A DNA stretch of 64,000 nt from Stenotrophomonas sp. Iso1 (GCF_027497995.1 NZ_JAODBT010000003.1:434001-498000); one strand, 5' to 3'. Shown: positions 35,152 to 44,686, numbered from the stretch's first letter. Notes: a model not told the origin generated them from the letters alone. Numbers and translations are program-made.

Positions 35152-35859
35152 TCAGGTTGAAACCGCAAGATTGGGCAAACAGGCCTGGAACAGATGACTG
35201 GCACCGTCGGCCTGCTCCATGTCCACCTGCTGCCCCGGTAATGCCATCGGCGAGGTACTGAAATCCTGCTGCATGAAGGGCAGGCACTGGCGCTCGGCCT
35301 TGAGCGCGAATACATAGCCCGCAGCCAGACTCATCGCGCCCACTTCACCTTCGCCGCTGGCGTAGGCGCTGCCGTCCTTCTGCGCCGGCGTGAAGAATGC
35401 AGCGCTGCCGGCCAGCAGTTCTCGCTCGGTGGCGGTCCAGCTGACGGTAGCCACGTCGCTGCAGGCCTTTGGTGTGAAGCGATACAGACCTTCGTTGTCT
35501 GCCAGACGCAGCCCCGAGCAAACAAAACCAGTGTCGGCCAGCTGCGCCTTGTAGCGCCACACCACTTCCTTGCCGCCATCACGCACGCCGAGTTTGCTAC
35601 TTAATGCATCTGCCGCCGGCACACCGAAACCGGCCGATTGCATATCCATCTGCGCGGCCAGCAATGCGGCCGATACCTGACCGTCGCGCAATGCCGAACG
35701 CGAGGCATTGGCGGACACTTCGATCATGGTTTTGTAGAGCACCAGCATCGCCGAGATGGTGATCAGCGAGATCACCAGCCCAATCATCATGCTGATCAGG
35801 GTCTGCCCGGTTTGATGACGGCGGGCGCGAACAACGCGGCGACGGCTGTGCATGATCAT
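35152..35859 (-). CDS. PilW-like minor pilin
   Basis: A 235-residue prepilin-type protein (HQTGQTLISMMIGLVISLITISAMLVL). The leader glycine is followed by QTLIS, so position 5 is Ser where most pilins have Glu. The body has PilW-like features, among them paired cysteines (VCSGLRL, KACSDV, RQCLPF, QACLPN). It starts with ATGA overlapping the PilV stop and ends at the TGATG junction with the PilX-like gene, so it is coupled on both sides. Confidence 0.75.
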   Translation of the reverse strand: MIMHSRRRVVRARRHQTGQTLISMMIGLVISLITISAMLVLYKTMIEVSANASRSALRDGQVSAALLAAQMDMQSAGFGVPAADALSSKLGVRDGGKEVVWRYKAQLADTGFVCSGLRLADNEGLYRFTPKACSDVATVSWTATERELLAGSAAFFTPAQKDGSAYASGEGEVGAMSLAAGYVFALKAERQCLPFMQQDFSTSPMALPGQQVDMEQADGASHLFQACLPNLAVST

Positions 35860-36272
35860 TGCCTCGTGGACACGAGCAGGTCAGGGTCATCACTGCTGCC
35901 CCGGCGCCCGCCCAAATCAGCGGCCGACACCGTTAGATCCACCCGTTGCGGTGCGACGACCGCGCGAGTGACACCGGCCATGGACACATTGGCCGATGCC
36001 GCTTCGCAACTGATGCTGGCGTTCTTGTTGCCGGTCGGCAGCACGATCTCTACTTTGCTACCGCTGCACAGGCCGACACCCTTGCTGTGCAGGTTGTCGC
36101 GCAGGCGTTCGACCACCAGGTTTTCTACCTTGGCGTCGCGCTGGTTGTTCATCATGTTGGCCGCCACATGCGCCAGACCGGCTCCAATCAGGCTGGTGAT
36201 CAGCACGCCGACCAGTGCTTCGAGCATCATGTCGCCGCGCTGGCGGCGGGGCGAATCAAAGCAGATCGACAT
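35856..36272 (-). CDS. PilV-like minor pilin
   Basis: A 138-residue prepilin-type protein (RRQRGDMMLEALVGVLITSLIGAGLAHV). Cleavage after Gly leaves Asp-Met-Met-Leu-Glu, so Glu5 is kept. The start overlaps the FimT gene by 17 bases and the stop overlaps PilW by four, which signals translational coupling. It would be processed by PilD and join a type IV pilus or pseudopilus tip complex. Confidence 0.75.
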   Translation of the reverse strand: MSICFDSPRRQRGDMMLEALVGVLITSLIGAGLAHVAANMMNNQRDAKVENLVVERLRDNLHSKGVGLCSGSKVEIVLPTGNKNASISCEAASANVSMAGVTRAVVAPQRVDLTVSAADLGGRRGSSDDPDLLVSTRQ

Positions 36273-36756
36273 AAAGCGGGTCCTGGTTGTTCAGGCCAAT
36301 AGCCAGGCGCTGATGACTGGCACCACTGAGGCAGCTGCTGGCCGCAGGCAGACGTTGCCCCCGGTTACCGAAGGCCACGCAGGCCAGATCACCGGCAGCG
36401 GCGCTCAAGGCATCGGCGTCGGCGAAATCCGCCGCTCCGGTCAACTTGATCTGTACGTTGCGAGGCAACTCACCGCGCCACAGCACCTCGGTGCCGTCCG
36501 CACGCAGCACCTGCAGCGCGCGGCCATCACGCTGCAATCGGGCCGATACCGCACCGGCAGTAGCTTGGGTGGGGTTGCGCAGTGCCAGCGAGCGCGCCTG
36601 TGTCACGGCCTCCCACATCACGTTGCGCGCCTGCATCTGGCGATTGCTGTCAATCCACTCCAGCGCAAATGGCGTACCGGCGGCGGCCAATACCGCCATT
36701 ACCGCCAACGTCACCATCAATTCGACCAGCGAAAATCCGGCAACGCGCCGGTTCAT
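36256..36756 (-). CDS. FimT/GspH-family pseudopilin
   Basis: A 166-residue prepilin-type protein ([30 protein letters not shown]) with Glu5 present and a GspH/FimT-type C-terminal domain. The ATG at 36756 overlaps the pilin stop as ATGA; a codon two residues upstream is an alternative. FimT-type minor pilins can prime pilus assembly and in some species bind DNA; that role is not shown here. Confidence 0.82.
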   Translation of the reverse strand: MNRRVAGFSLVELMVTLAVMAVLAAAGTPFALEWIDSNRQMQARNVMWEAVTQARSLALRNPTQATAGAVSARLQRDGRALQVLRADGTEVLWRGELPRNVQIKLTGAADFADADALSAAAGDLACVAFGNRGQRLPAASSCLSGASHQRLAIGLNNQDPLYVDLL

Positions 36757-37160
36757 GGCCAATCACTCACGCCAACGCAGTTGCCGCTGACGGAGCGCGT
36801 ATTGCCGGCATCCACGGTGAGCGTGCAGCCGTTTGCCTTGCCCATCGAAGCGCTGGCGACAGCCTTGAGCTGATAGCCGCCACTGCTGGCTGAATAGGTA
36901 TAAGTGAAATTGCCGGCCTTGGTCCCCGCACTCCAGCCCTTCTTGGCGGCGCTGTCGCTGGCCGGATAGCCGAGCGTGCGCTGGCGGAAATTCTCGACAT
37001 TGCTCGACAAGGCGAGCAGATCACTCTGGGCCACGCGGATCTTGCTGCGGAGTGCGTAGTCGGCATAAGCCGGCAATGCGATAGCCGCGAGGATGGCAAT
37101 GATGGCCACCACGATCATCAGCTCAATAAGCGTGAAACCAAGAATACTGTGTCGTTCCAT
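36753..37160 (-). CDS. Type IV pilin, PilE/PilA-like
   Basis: A 135-residue prepilin ([29 protein letters not shown]) with short leader, Glu5 and a globular domain carrying one cysteine pair ([17 protein letters not shown]). The start at 37160 has GGAGG just upstream; the longer frame to 37238 adds no pilin sequence. It is the first gene of the operon of five prepilin-type genes ending at the terminator near 32821. It resembles the PilE minor pilin that accompanies FimT-PilV-PilW-PilX clusters. Confidence 0.88.
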   Translation of the reverse strand: MERHSILGFTLIELMIVVAIIAILAAIALPAYADYALRSKIRVAQSDLLALSSNVENFRQRTLGYPASDSAAKKGWSAGTKAGNFTYTYSASSGGYQLKAVASASMGKANGCTLTVDAGNTRSVSGNCVGVSDWP

Positions 37161-37349
37161 CAGGGCCTCCCTGCGGGCGCTACGGCCTCGCTCCCGTGTG
37201 TTCTGAGCCTTGGACGCTGAGTCCAGCACTCCCCCCACTCAAACAAACAGTTCACAAAAACTGTGACGAGCGGCAATATACATTTGATGACAACGATGTC
37301 AATACTTCCATCTGAAAGCGCCGCATTCGCATCTGCGACAATCCCGCAG

Positions 37350-37673
37350 ATGGACGTAAGACTGGTCTTCTGCACCTGCCCTGATTCAGACAGCGCCCAG
37401 ACGCTGGCCCACCTACTGGTGGAGCGGCGTCTGGCGGCTTGTGTGAACTTGTTGCCAGCGATGCGGTCTGTGTACCGCTGGCAAGACCAGATCGAGCAGG
37501 CGCAGGAAGTGCAACTGCTGATCAAGACCTGCGCTGATCGGCTGGATGCGCTCACCACCGCCATTCAGCAGGAACACCCCTACGAATTGCCGGAGATCCT
37601 CGCGATCTCCCCCAGCGCCGGCTTGCCGGCGTATCTGGAATGGATCCGGGCACAGACCCGGGAGGAAACCTGA
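37350..37673 (+). CDS. cutA: Divalent cation tolerance protein CutA
   Basis: A 107-residue protein with the CutA trimer fold: VRLVFCTCPDSDSAQTLAHLLVERRLAACVNLLPAMRSVYRW in sections, then EVQLLIKT and HPYELPEILAI. It binds divalent metals such as copper in vitro; the cellular role is debated. The ATG at 37350 gives the standard length; earlier in-frame ATGs would add an extension. It ends 4 bp before dsbD (also named dipZ/cutA2), the classical neighbour. Confidence 0.93.
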   Translation: MDVRLVFCTCPDSDSAQTLAHLLVERRLAACVNLLPAMRSVYRWQDQIEQAQEVQLLIKTCADRLDALTTAIQQEHPYELPEILAISPSAGLPAYLEWIRAQTREET

Positions 37674-37677
37674 GTCG

Positions 37678-40038
37678 ATGATGCTGTTGCGACGTTTCAC
37701 CGCCCTTTGCCTGCTTTCGTTGAGCGCCCTGCCTGCCTGGGCCGTCAGTGAAAAAGATCTGCTCCCGGTGGACCAGGCCTTTGCCCTGCAGGCCACCGCG
37801 CCAAGCCGCGACCGCATTGAATTGCGCTGGGATATAGCGCCCGGCTACTACCTCTACCGCCACCGCACCAGCGTCAAGGCAGGCCCTGGCTTCAGTGCCG
37901 GCGCCATCCAGTTCCCCAAGGGCGAACAGAAGCACGACGAATTCTTTGGCGACGTCGAGACCTACCACCGTCAGCTGCGGGCCACCTTGCCTGGCAGCGC
38001 CGAGGCGGGCGTGGAGACGGTCAGCCTGGAAGTCCGTTACCAGGGCTGTGCCGATGCTGGCGTGTGCTACCCGCCGCAGAAGCGCACCATCGAGGTAAGG
38101 CTGCCCGGCGCCACCAATGCCGCTGCCACTGCACCGCCTGCCGCGCCGATGTTCAACCCGCTGGCTGCGGCCAACGGTGGTGGGCTCAAATTGCCGGGCG
38201 CCAGCGCCGGTGCCGTGGCAGTGCAGAACCTACCGCTGCCACCGGACAAGGCGTTTGGTTTCGAGGCCATCGTCGACGATGGCAACCGCCTGCTGCTGCG
38301 GTTCTCGCCGGCACCGGGTTATTACCTGTACCGCGACCGCACCTCGCTGGCACTGGAGGGCGCCTCCGGCATCCGCACCGGCCGCCCACAGTGGCCGGCA
38401 GGTCAGCCGTATCGCGATGAGCACTTCGGCAGCGTAGTGGTGTATTTCGACCAGGTGGAAGTCCCGGTGCCGCTGCGCCGTGACCGCGCCGAAGCCACCC
38501 CTGCCACGCTGGTCGCCACGTTCCAGGGCTGCCAGACCGACGGCATCTGCTACCCGCCGATGACGCGCCGGGTAAAGCTCTCGCTGCCAGCCGGCAATGT
38601 ATCGCCCAGCGCAGAAGCCATCGTCGCACCGCTGGTGATCCCACCGCTGCCCAGTGGCAAGAAGGGGGAGGTGCCGATGCAGCCGGCAATCAACCCGAGC
38701 AACCTGCCTGCACCGCAGCCATTGGTGGTACGCCCGGATCCGGGCGCGCCCAACCTCACCCAGGCCGCACCCGATGCATCGGCCGAAAACAACCAGCGCA
38801 GCCAGCCACCGACCACTTCCGCCGAAAAGGCCAACGGCTCGTTGTTCTGGGCCCTGCTACTGGCACTGGCCGGTGGTCTCGTACTGAACCTGATGCCCTG
38901 CGTATTGCCGGTGTTGTCATTGAAGGTGCTGGGCGTGGCGCAGAGCGGTGAGAGCCGTCAGCATGCCCGTCGCCATGCGCTGTGGTACACGGCAGGCGTA
39001 CTGGTTGCCTTCTCGGTGATCGGCGGTCTGGTACTGGCACTACGTGCCGCCGGCCAAGCGGCAGGCTGGGGTTTCCAGCTGCAGCATCCGTGGTTCATCG
39101 CTGCACTTGTCTACCTGATGTTCGTGGTCGGCCTGAGCCTGAGCGGCGTGCTGACGTTGGGCAGCAACCTCGGCGGTGTCGGCCAGTCGCTGGCTCGCCG
39201 CAGTGGACCGATGGGTGACTTCTTCACTGGCGTGTTGGCCTGCGTGGTAGCCAGCCCGTGCATCGCACCGTTCATGGGCCCGGCATTGGCTTATGCGTTC
39301 ACCGCGCCGCCGCTGTTGGCCTTCCTGGTGTTCCTGTTCCTTGGCCTGGGCCTGGCATTGCCGTTCCTGTTGATCGGCTTCGTGCCGGCACTGGCACGAC
39401 GTCTACCCAAGCCCGGCGCGTGGATGGAAACCTTCAAGCAGGTGATGGCGTTCCCGATGTACATCACCGCCATCTGGCTGCTGTGGGTGTTGGGCAAGCA
39501 GCGCGGCGCCGACGCGATGGCACTGCTGTTGGGCGGCGTCACGCTGTTGGCGCTCGGCCTGTGGTGGTTTGAGCGCAGCCGCTGGCACAGCCGCAAGACC
39601 GGTATGGTGCTGGGCTTGGTGATCGTGGTGCTGGCACTCGTACCGGTGTGGGGCGTGACCCAGCTGGAAGCACCTTCTGCCAGCGCTAAAAGCGAAGGCA
39701 CGGTGACCTATTCCCCGGAAATGCTCGACCGCCTGCGCGGCAGCAACCGCGTGGTATTCGTCAACATGACTGCCGACTGGTGCGTGACCTGCAAGGCCAA
39801 CGAGCGCGGCGTGCTCAATCGCGATGCATTCCGTGACGCACTCAAGCGCGTGGATGCGGTGTACATGCGCGGCGACTGGACCAACGTCGATCCGCAGATC
39901 AGCGCCTTCCTCGACCAGCATCAAGCCGTCGGTGTGCCGCTGTATGTGGTGTATGGCCCGGGCGCACCGCCACGCGTGCTGCCGACGGTGCTTACCCAGA
40001 CCATCGTTGAAGACGCGCTGCTGCGCGCGGCGCGCTGA
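37678..40038 (+). CDS. dsbD: Thiol:disulfide interchange protein DsbD with duplicated alpha domain
   Basis: A 786-residue membrane reductase, against about 565 in E. coli. After a signal peptide there are two periplasmic alpha domains: residues 28-145 with C124-x5-C130 (YQGCADAGVCYPP) and 186-305 with C285-x5-C291 (FQGCQTDGICYPP). A Pro-rich linker follows, then the membrane beta domain with MPCVLPVLSLK and CVVASPCIAPFMGP, and the C-terminal gamma thioredoxin domain with DWCVTCK. It moves electrons from cytoplasmic thioredoxin to periplasmic substrates such as DsbC. The extra length is the duplicated alpha domain. GGGAGGA precedes the start; a second ATG directly follows. Confidence 0.95.
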   Translation: MMLLRRFTALCLLSLSALPAWAVSEKDLLPVDQAFALQATAPSRDRIELRWDIAPGYYLYRHRTSVKAGPGFSAGAIQFPKGEQKHDEFFGDVETYHRQLRATLPGSAEAGVETVSLEVRYQGCADAGVCYPPQKRTIEVRLPGATNAAATAPPAAPMFNPLAAANGGGLKLPGASAGAVAVQNLPLPPDKAFGFEAIVDDGNRLLLRFSPAPGYYLYRDRTSLALEGASGIRTGRPQWPAGQPYRDEHFGSVVVYFDQVEVPVPLRRDRAEATPATLVATFQGCQTDGICYPPMTRRVKLSLPAGNVSPSAEAIVAPLVIPPLPSGKKGEVPMQPAINPSNLPAPQPLVVRPDPGAPNLTQAAPDASAENNQRSQPPTTSAEKANGSLFWALLLALAGGLVLNLMPCVLPVLSLKVLGVAQSGESRQHARRHALWYTAGVLVAFSVIGGLVLALRAAGQAAGWGFQLQHPWFIAALVYLMFVVGLSLSGVLTLGSNLGGVGQSLARRSGPMGDFFTGVLACVVASPCIAPFMGPALAYAFTAPPLLAFLVFLFLGLGLALPFLLIGFVPALARRLPKPGAWMETFKQVMAFPMYITAIWLLWVLGKQRGADAMALLLGGVTLLALGLWWFERSRWHSRKTGMVLGLVIVVLALVPVWGVTQLEAPSASAKSEGTVTYSPEMLDRLRGSNRVVFVNMTADWCVTCKANERGVLNRDAFRDALKRVDAVYMRGDWTNVDPQISAFLDQHQAVGVPLYVVYGPGAPPRVLPTVLTQTIVEDALLRAAR

Positions 40039-40039
40039 G

Positions 40040-40633
40040 ATGCGCTCCGCGTTGTGGTGGGTGGCGGGCATCGCCGCGGCTGCGGGCCTGTCCGCCGGTG
40101 CATGGTTGAGCCGCCCCACCCCAGCGCCGTTGCCACTGATGACGGAGACTTCCAAGCCGGTGCGCCCGCCGGAACAAATTGCCGCAGTGGGCCCCGGCGA
40201 TCTGATGCCCGCGTTCACGCTGCCCGATCTGGACGGCATGCCCGTGCAGTTCCCGGATCGCTTCAAGGGCAAACCACTTCTGATCAACGTATGGGCCAGT
40301 TGGTGCGCACCGTGCATCGAGGAGATGCCAGAGTTGGCGCGCTTTGCCGCCAGACACGCCGACAACGGCCCGCAGGTGGTTGGCCTGGCATTGGACACAC
40401 CGGAAGCGGTGCTGGATTTCCTCGGCAACGTGCCGGTGTACTACCCCATCGTGATTGAAACACCCGGCCCGGTCGATGCCAGCGTCAAACTGGGCAACAC
40501 CCAGGGGCTGTTGCCTTACAGCGTGTTGGTGGATGCGCAAGGGCGCATCGTCAAACAAAAACTAGGGCCTTTCAAAGCCGGAGAGATTGAGGCGTGGGCG
40601 GCGGCACCGGACGCAGCTGAAACAACGCGCTGA
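40040..40633 (+). CDS. TlpA/ResA-like periplasmic thioredoxin
   Basis: A 197-residue protein with an N-terminal membrane anchor or signal (LWWVAGIAAAAGLSAGAWL) and a TlpA-type thioredoxin domain (LMPAFTLPDLDGMPVQF, LLINVWASWCAPCIEEMPELARFA, GLLPYSVLVD). The active site is WCAPC. It begins one base after the dsbD stop, so it is very likely a periplasmic partner reduced by DsbD, for example in cytochrome c maturation or disulfide reduction. Confidence 0.92.
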   Translation: MRSALWWVAGIAAAAGLSAGAWLSRPTPAPLPLMTETSKPVRPPEQIAAVGPGDLMPAFTLPDLDGMPVQFPDRFKGKPLLINVWASWCAPCIEEMPELARFAARHADNGPQVVGLALDTPEAVLDFLGNVPVYYPIVIETPGPVDASVKLGNTQGLLPYSVLVDAQGRIVKQKLGPFKAGEIEAWAAAPDAAETTR

Positions 40634-40648
40634 AACCGCCCTCCGAAC

Positions 40649-41761
40649 TCAGCCCAGCTTTGGCGTCGACTGATCCAATGCCCAGAGCCAGAACGTATCA
40701 CCCCAATCGCTGTTGGCGATGACGGGGAATACGTCGTCTTGTTTGAAGTAGCGGCGACCGATCTGCGCTGGCGTGTACCACCAGCCAGCACGTGGGCATG
40801 GCTTTCTTGCTGGGACACGTGTTTGTTGAACCGATGGCCCACCGGTGCCCGCGTAGGTTCCGTCGATGTCTTCATACTCGCCTTCGATCATCTCCACGAA
40901 GTACCACTCGCAGGGGTGGGATTCGAACATCATGCGAGCAATATGAGGGGCTGAATGCTTGGAATCTGCTGCAGTTATTTGCTCCCATCCAGCTCGGTTC
41001 ATGCCCCTGTTTTCATCGAGCATCCGGTAGAGCGCGTCTGTATCCCCCCACAACCCCTTCCGACCAACCCGCTGCAGCACCATCATCCCGAAGTGATTCA
41101 GGTCGTAGACATCGTCCAACTCACCGTATCCACCTGTCCACGCAAACTGCAGTGCGCCGTATGGCTCATCCTTCGGAACATATACACCTGTGCGTGGCGG
41201 AGTCTTCCCGCTTACCCCCACCAGATCAGTGCGTACCCGGAAGCGAGGAACTCTTTGCCGATTGATATGGCCGGCATTCCAATCCAACCAGAAAGCAAGA
41301 TCATGAACCATCCCAGGCCGCGTGACGTAACCGCTCAAGCCAGCGGCATAACGAAACGCCCTTTCAGCCTCCGCTTTGAACGAAACCTCCTGTTCATCCG
41401 TGGCCCATATCAAGCGCGGCGCATACTCGCTCAGCATGCGTGCGCATTGATTTTCTCCAGCTGGGCCGTACCTCTCGAACGCACGCAGCGCAATGTCCTC
41501 CACAATCCCATCACGAAATTCAACCAATGCCGGATACGCATGCGTGGCAAAATGTATCGCCGTACTGGTCTGATTCCAGTTGGCGTGCGCGATGCCCATG
41601 GCATCCAGGTGCGAGCGTTCTTCGAGCATTGCATCCGCCATCGCGATCAGATGCTCCGCACGAGGAAGGATGCTTTTCAGATACGCCATCGACGTGAAGT
41701 GATGGATCAATGCCGCTTGGCGCTTGTGCCACGGATTAAGCTCAATCTGCTGTACTGACAT
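40649..41761 (-). CDS. Candidate immunity protein (Imm71/Imm72-like)
   Basis: A 370-residue protein without signal peptide or membrane segment. Its middle and end (RMLDENRGMNRAGWEQITAA, ESHPCEWYFVEMIEGEY, KPCPRAGWWYTPAQIGRRYF, DDVFPVIANSDWGDTFWLW) resemble the Imm71/Imm72 immunity families of polymorphic-toxin systems. It starts 2 bases after a toxin-like fragment at the end of the vgrG island, the expected place for an immunity gene. Family assignment is from memory of motifs and is moderately secure. Because the toxin fragment is broken, this may be an orphan antidote. Confidence 0.55.
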   Translation of the reverse strand: MSVQQIELNPWHKRQAALIHHFTSMAYLKSILPRAEHLIAMADAMLEERSHLDAMGIAHANWNQTSTAIHFATHAYPALVEFRDGIVEDIALRAFERYGPAGENQCARMLSEYAPRLIWATDEQEVSFKAEAERAFRYAAGLSGYVTRPGMVHDLAFWLDWNAGHINRQRVPRFRVRTDLVGVSGKTPPRTGVYVPKDEPYGALQFAWTGGYGELDDVYDLNHFGMMVLQRVGRKGLWGDTDALYRMLDENRGMNRAGWEQITAADSKHSAPHIARMMFESHPCEWYFVEMIEGEYEDIDGTYAGTGGPSVQQTRVPARKPCPRAGWWYTPAQIGRRYFKQDDVFPVIANSDWGDTFWLWALDQSTPKLG

Positions 41762-41763
41762 GA

Positions 41764-42475
41764 CTACCTGTTGATCCTCTGTCCAGGAAGGTTGGGCAAA
41801 CCGAGCTTCACATCATTCATCTGGCTGTTGAAGTCGATACTTCCCCAGCCGGTATCCATCGGCCCGATGATGCGCGGATTGATGATTTTAGAACGCAGGC
41901 TGGTGTACTTGACCTGCTCAATCGCAGGTAACGCCCCCCACGCGTCATGCGTCATTGCGCTGGGCTTGGTAGCGCCGGTCACCTGATCCACCTCGTAGTA
42001 CTGCCGTCGGTCCGCCTGGGATCGAATGGGCTGTCCACCAGCATCTCTCGGAATACTGCCATCTGCGCGATAGGCGATTTCAGCGTCAAACTTGATCTGC
42101 TCGTAGCCCCCTTCCAAATAATAGTCCGGCAGCTTCTTGGGGCCTTTCTGCTGTGCTGAAGCAGGCCCTCGCCAGACATTCAGCTTTTCGCCGGCCTTCA
42201 GCTCATAGATGACGAACTGCCCATTGGGATTCCAGTCCGGCCATACCGCCAGATGCAAGCCGATCAACGTCAGCGCCAGACCTACCCAGGCCCACGTGTT
42301 GTCCTTGTCTTCGTTGATCTGTTTGCAGTTGGCGATGATGTCGCGCACCGTGCCGGGGAATCAGATCAAGCAAACTAACCACATCATTTCCCTTAAAGAC
42401 ATGTCTCTCCAACTCGTACGAGCAGCCAAGATCGCTATACATACCGAAGAGAGAAGCTTCCCAGGCAGATATCAT
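41764..42475 (-). pseudogene. Frameshifted, internally deleted type VI toxin fragment
   Basis: From ATG 42475 the frame reads SAWEASLFGMYSDLGCSYEL up to LLDLIP. A one-base insertion in a C-run near 42356 then shifts it; in the next frame GTVRDIIANCKQINEDKDNTWAWVGLALTLIG continues. This is the N-terminal conserved region of PAAR/VgrG-linked polymorphic effectors. The usual long middle is missing: LTLIG runs straight into a C-terminal toxin-like domain (ELKAGEKLNVWRGPASAQQ, YYLEGGYEQIKF, ending LPNLPGQRINR). The part after the shift has its own ATG at 42348, so a 194-residue product could still be made. Confidence 0.65.
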
Positions 42476-42908
42476 TGGTGTTGTACGAAAACATCAACCT
42501 TTCATTCTCATATTCGACTCTCGTCTGCCATGCCGTACCTCGCAGCATCGCAATCGAATTCCTGTGCATAAGCTCGTCATCGAAACCGTATTCCTCTCCA
42601 AGCAGGTCGACGAATAAGACTTTATGCGGCACATGACGTCTCAGGTATCGTTCGGAATTTCCACTGGTACCACATAGCATTGTGATCGCGACATCCCATG
42701 CACCCTGCGCATCCTCTCCGACAAGCAGGCGCTTATCTTGCTGCAACCTTTCAAGGTCGGAAATGCTACACGCGGGCAGCATCGGTGCATATGGATGATG
42801 AGAGTTACGGGCCGACCTCATCGCATCAGGTGAATGGCGATTTAAGTCAATGAAGGGAGTCGTACAGAGGAAGAGCATTGCTAAATCATTCTGCACATTG
42901 CCAAGCAC
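42435..42908 (-). CDS. Hypothetical protein of the vgrG island
   Basis: A 157-codon frame with no recognised domain (PACSISDLERLQQDKRLL, GEDAQGAWDVAITMLCG, RHVPHKVLFVDLLGEEYGFDDEL). It lies between a decayed effector copy and a toxin fragment, and its 3' end overlaps the start of the latter by 41 bases in another frame. It may be a remnant, an immunity gene of the lost effector, or a piece of a larger protein. Lower GC than housekeeping genes. Confidence 0.4.
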   Translation of the reverse strand: MLGNVQNDLAMLFLCTTPFIDLNRHSPDAMRSARNSHHPYAPMLPACSISDLERLQQDKRLLVGEDAQGAWDVAITMLCGTSGNSERYLRRHVPHKVLFVDLLGEEYGFDDELMHRNSIAMLRGTAWQTRVEYENERLMFSYNTNDICLGSFSLRYV

Positions 42909-42954
42909 GCATCTGGGTGGTGTTTCGCGACGTTCGACTTACATAAAGCGAGAG

Positions 42955-43690
42955 CCTCCCTCTTGGGAACCAAAATCATCAAAATCCGCGCCACGGGACA
43001 AGCCACGGACAGCGCATTCCATCAAGATCCGACGATACAGGCGGTGGAAGCCCCGTCTCCGGATCACCTGCTTCCCTGTAGCCCGTATGATCAAGAGCTT
43101 CCATTGGCTTTTGGCTCGCACAAGCAATGTGCAAATAGTTCCAATGACCGGGATCTGCGCCGTGTGGATACTCGTCATACATGGAGATGTGCTGGGCAGC
43201 GCCTGCATAGCGATGTTCATACAGAAGTGTGTTGAATCGCTTTGCCAGTGCGTTGCCCGTAACAGGATTATTCTTGAACTAAAATTTTCCAAGCTCATCG
43301 TTGTAAGGATCCACCACCACAATATCCAGCGCGCCTCCCAAGCTTGGGTAGACAGGATCCCAGCATGGGGTGCCACATGCCGCTGATTTCCACAGAATTC
43401 GCTCCCGATTCAGCAGATGCAGAGATGATTTTTGGCCATCACATCAGCTTGGGAAGTCCCGGTGAGCTCTCCCACGCTCTCGCAGAACCCAACCTGTAGT
43501 TTCAGTGTCAGATCCAATGGGGCGATGATAATCTCGCCACCTTGAGCGTACTTTCTATCGGGCGCAGAAACGTTCACGATCTGCCCGCTGTAGAACGGCT
43601 CCAGAAGCTCACCCCATGCCAGCCGTATGCTCAACGGCGCAGCATATCTGCCGTCCATGCCGGCGCTCCAGATGCTGGGACGAGGAGAGC
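42955..43690 (-). pseudogene. Decayed C-terminal copy of the M15-like effector gene
   Basis: Fragments in different frames match the intact gene at 47084-48817. At 43410-43658, LAWGELLEPFYSGQIVN, GGEIIIAPLDLTLKLQVGFC and DVMAKNH align with its residues 359-424. At 42979-43182, YDEYPHGADPGHWNYLHIAC and LPPPVSSDLDGMRCPWLV align with its C-terminus. Between them the DNA aligns but the frame is broken by indels (for example ATGCCGCTGATTTCCAC near 43370). The N-terminal 330 residues have no counterpart. This is a partial duplication that has lost function. Confidence 0.85.
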
Positions 43691-43846
43691 ATCGCCATTA
43701 CCGCAGCGAAATGATGGCCAAAGGCGTTCTGGGGTAGTCATCAAATTTGTAGGATGCTGACCAGCATCAGCGCAGCGATGGTCGTGCACAAACGCAGTAC
43801 GTTGAATTGATCGACTAGCACATTGGAATTCTCATGTTGCTACAGA

Positions 43847-44686
43847 TCACTTTTCGCAAAAAGCGTAGCAATGCCCTTTGTAAGTCAACGGCCGTTCCGG
43901 TTCGTCGTGCCGCTGAAGCTTCCAACCCATGTATGGACCAGCATCGGTAAAGCCGGGGTAGGCATGGTCCGTCAGGTCCAGAGCGGCTTCATCCGGCGAT
44001 GAGACACTTGGTCCAGCTGTCTCACCACAATGCCCATAGATGTACGTTCCCAAAGATCCTGGCCTCGCTCCACCGTCAGACCAATAACTGAACATGGACT
44101 CATCCAGTACAGGACAAAGAATTTCATTATCAACGACAAATCCAAATTGCCCACCCAAACCCTTCCGACCTAATTCTGAAGCTCTTGTCTTGGCTGTAAC
44201 GTTCTTGACTGGTGGAATCATTCGATACAGAACCTTCGCCGTTGGCCACATGGGAATACCAGAGATGCGAACCTCCACCATCTGATCGCCAACAGCATCG
44301 GATTCGTTTGATTCCAATATCATGCCCGTCCGATCAAAAGTGTAGAAGTACGCGCCGCTTCCTGCTTGTCTTACAGGATTCCCCACTACCAAGATGGCGC
44401 GGAACGGCCAGCTTTTGGGGGGATGGAATGAGCCCGTGCCATATGGCGGCGGATTTGAGTTCCCAAACGGCAGCATCCAATGCGTTTTGTCATCCGGCGG
44501 GGTTACGTCCTGGTAAGCACTCGACCCTTCCTCTGGATGACATTCATAGATTCGGCCGCTTTTCGTAGCAATGATCTTGGGTGGCTCGGGACAATTAACA
44601 GGGCCGCTTGCGTCTCCTGGCAAGTGTTCAAACACCATCGAGGGAAGGAGAGCGGCACCAAGAAAAATGGCTGATAGGGTCTTCAT
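43847..44686 (-). CDS. Secreted protein of the vgrG island, possible immunity protein
   Basis: A 279-residue protein with a probable signal peptide (TLSAIFLGAALLPSMVF). The mature part is rich in Gly, Pro and Cys (VNCPEPPKII, YECHPEEGSSAY, EILCPVLDES, GHCGETAGP, GHCYAFCEK), suggesting a disulfide-bonded periplasmic or surface protein. No family recognised. A periplasmic location next to a decayed cell-wall-effector copy would suit an immunity protein for that lost effector; this is inference only. Confidence 0.55.
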   Translation of the reverse strand: MKTLSAIFLGAALLPSMVFEHLPGDASGPVNCPEPPKIIATKSGRIYECHPEEGSSAYQDVTPPDDKTHWMLPFGNSNPPPYGTGSFHPPKSWPFRAILVVGNPVRQAGSGAYFYTFDRTGMILESNESDAVGDQMVEVRISGIPMWPTAKVLYRMIPPVKNVTAKTRASELGRKGLGGQFGFVVDNEILCPVLDESMFSYWSDGGARPGSLGTYIYGHCGETAGPSVSSPDEAALDLTDHAYPGFTDAGPYMGWKLQRHDEPERPLTYKGHCYAFCEK

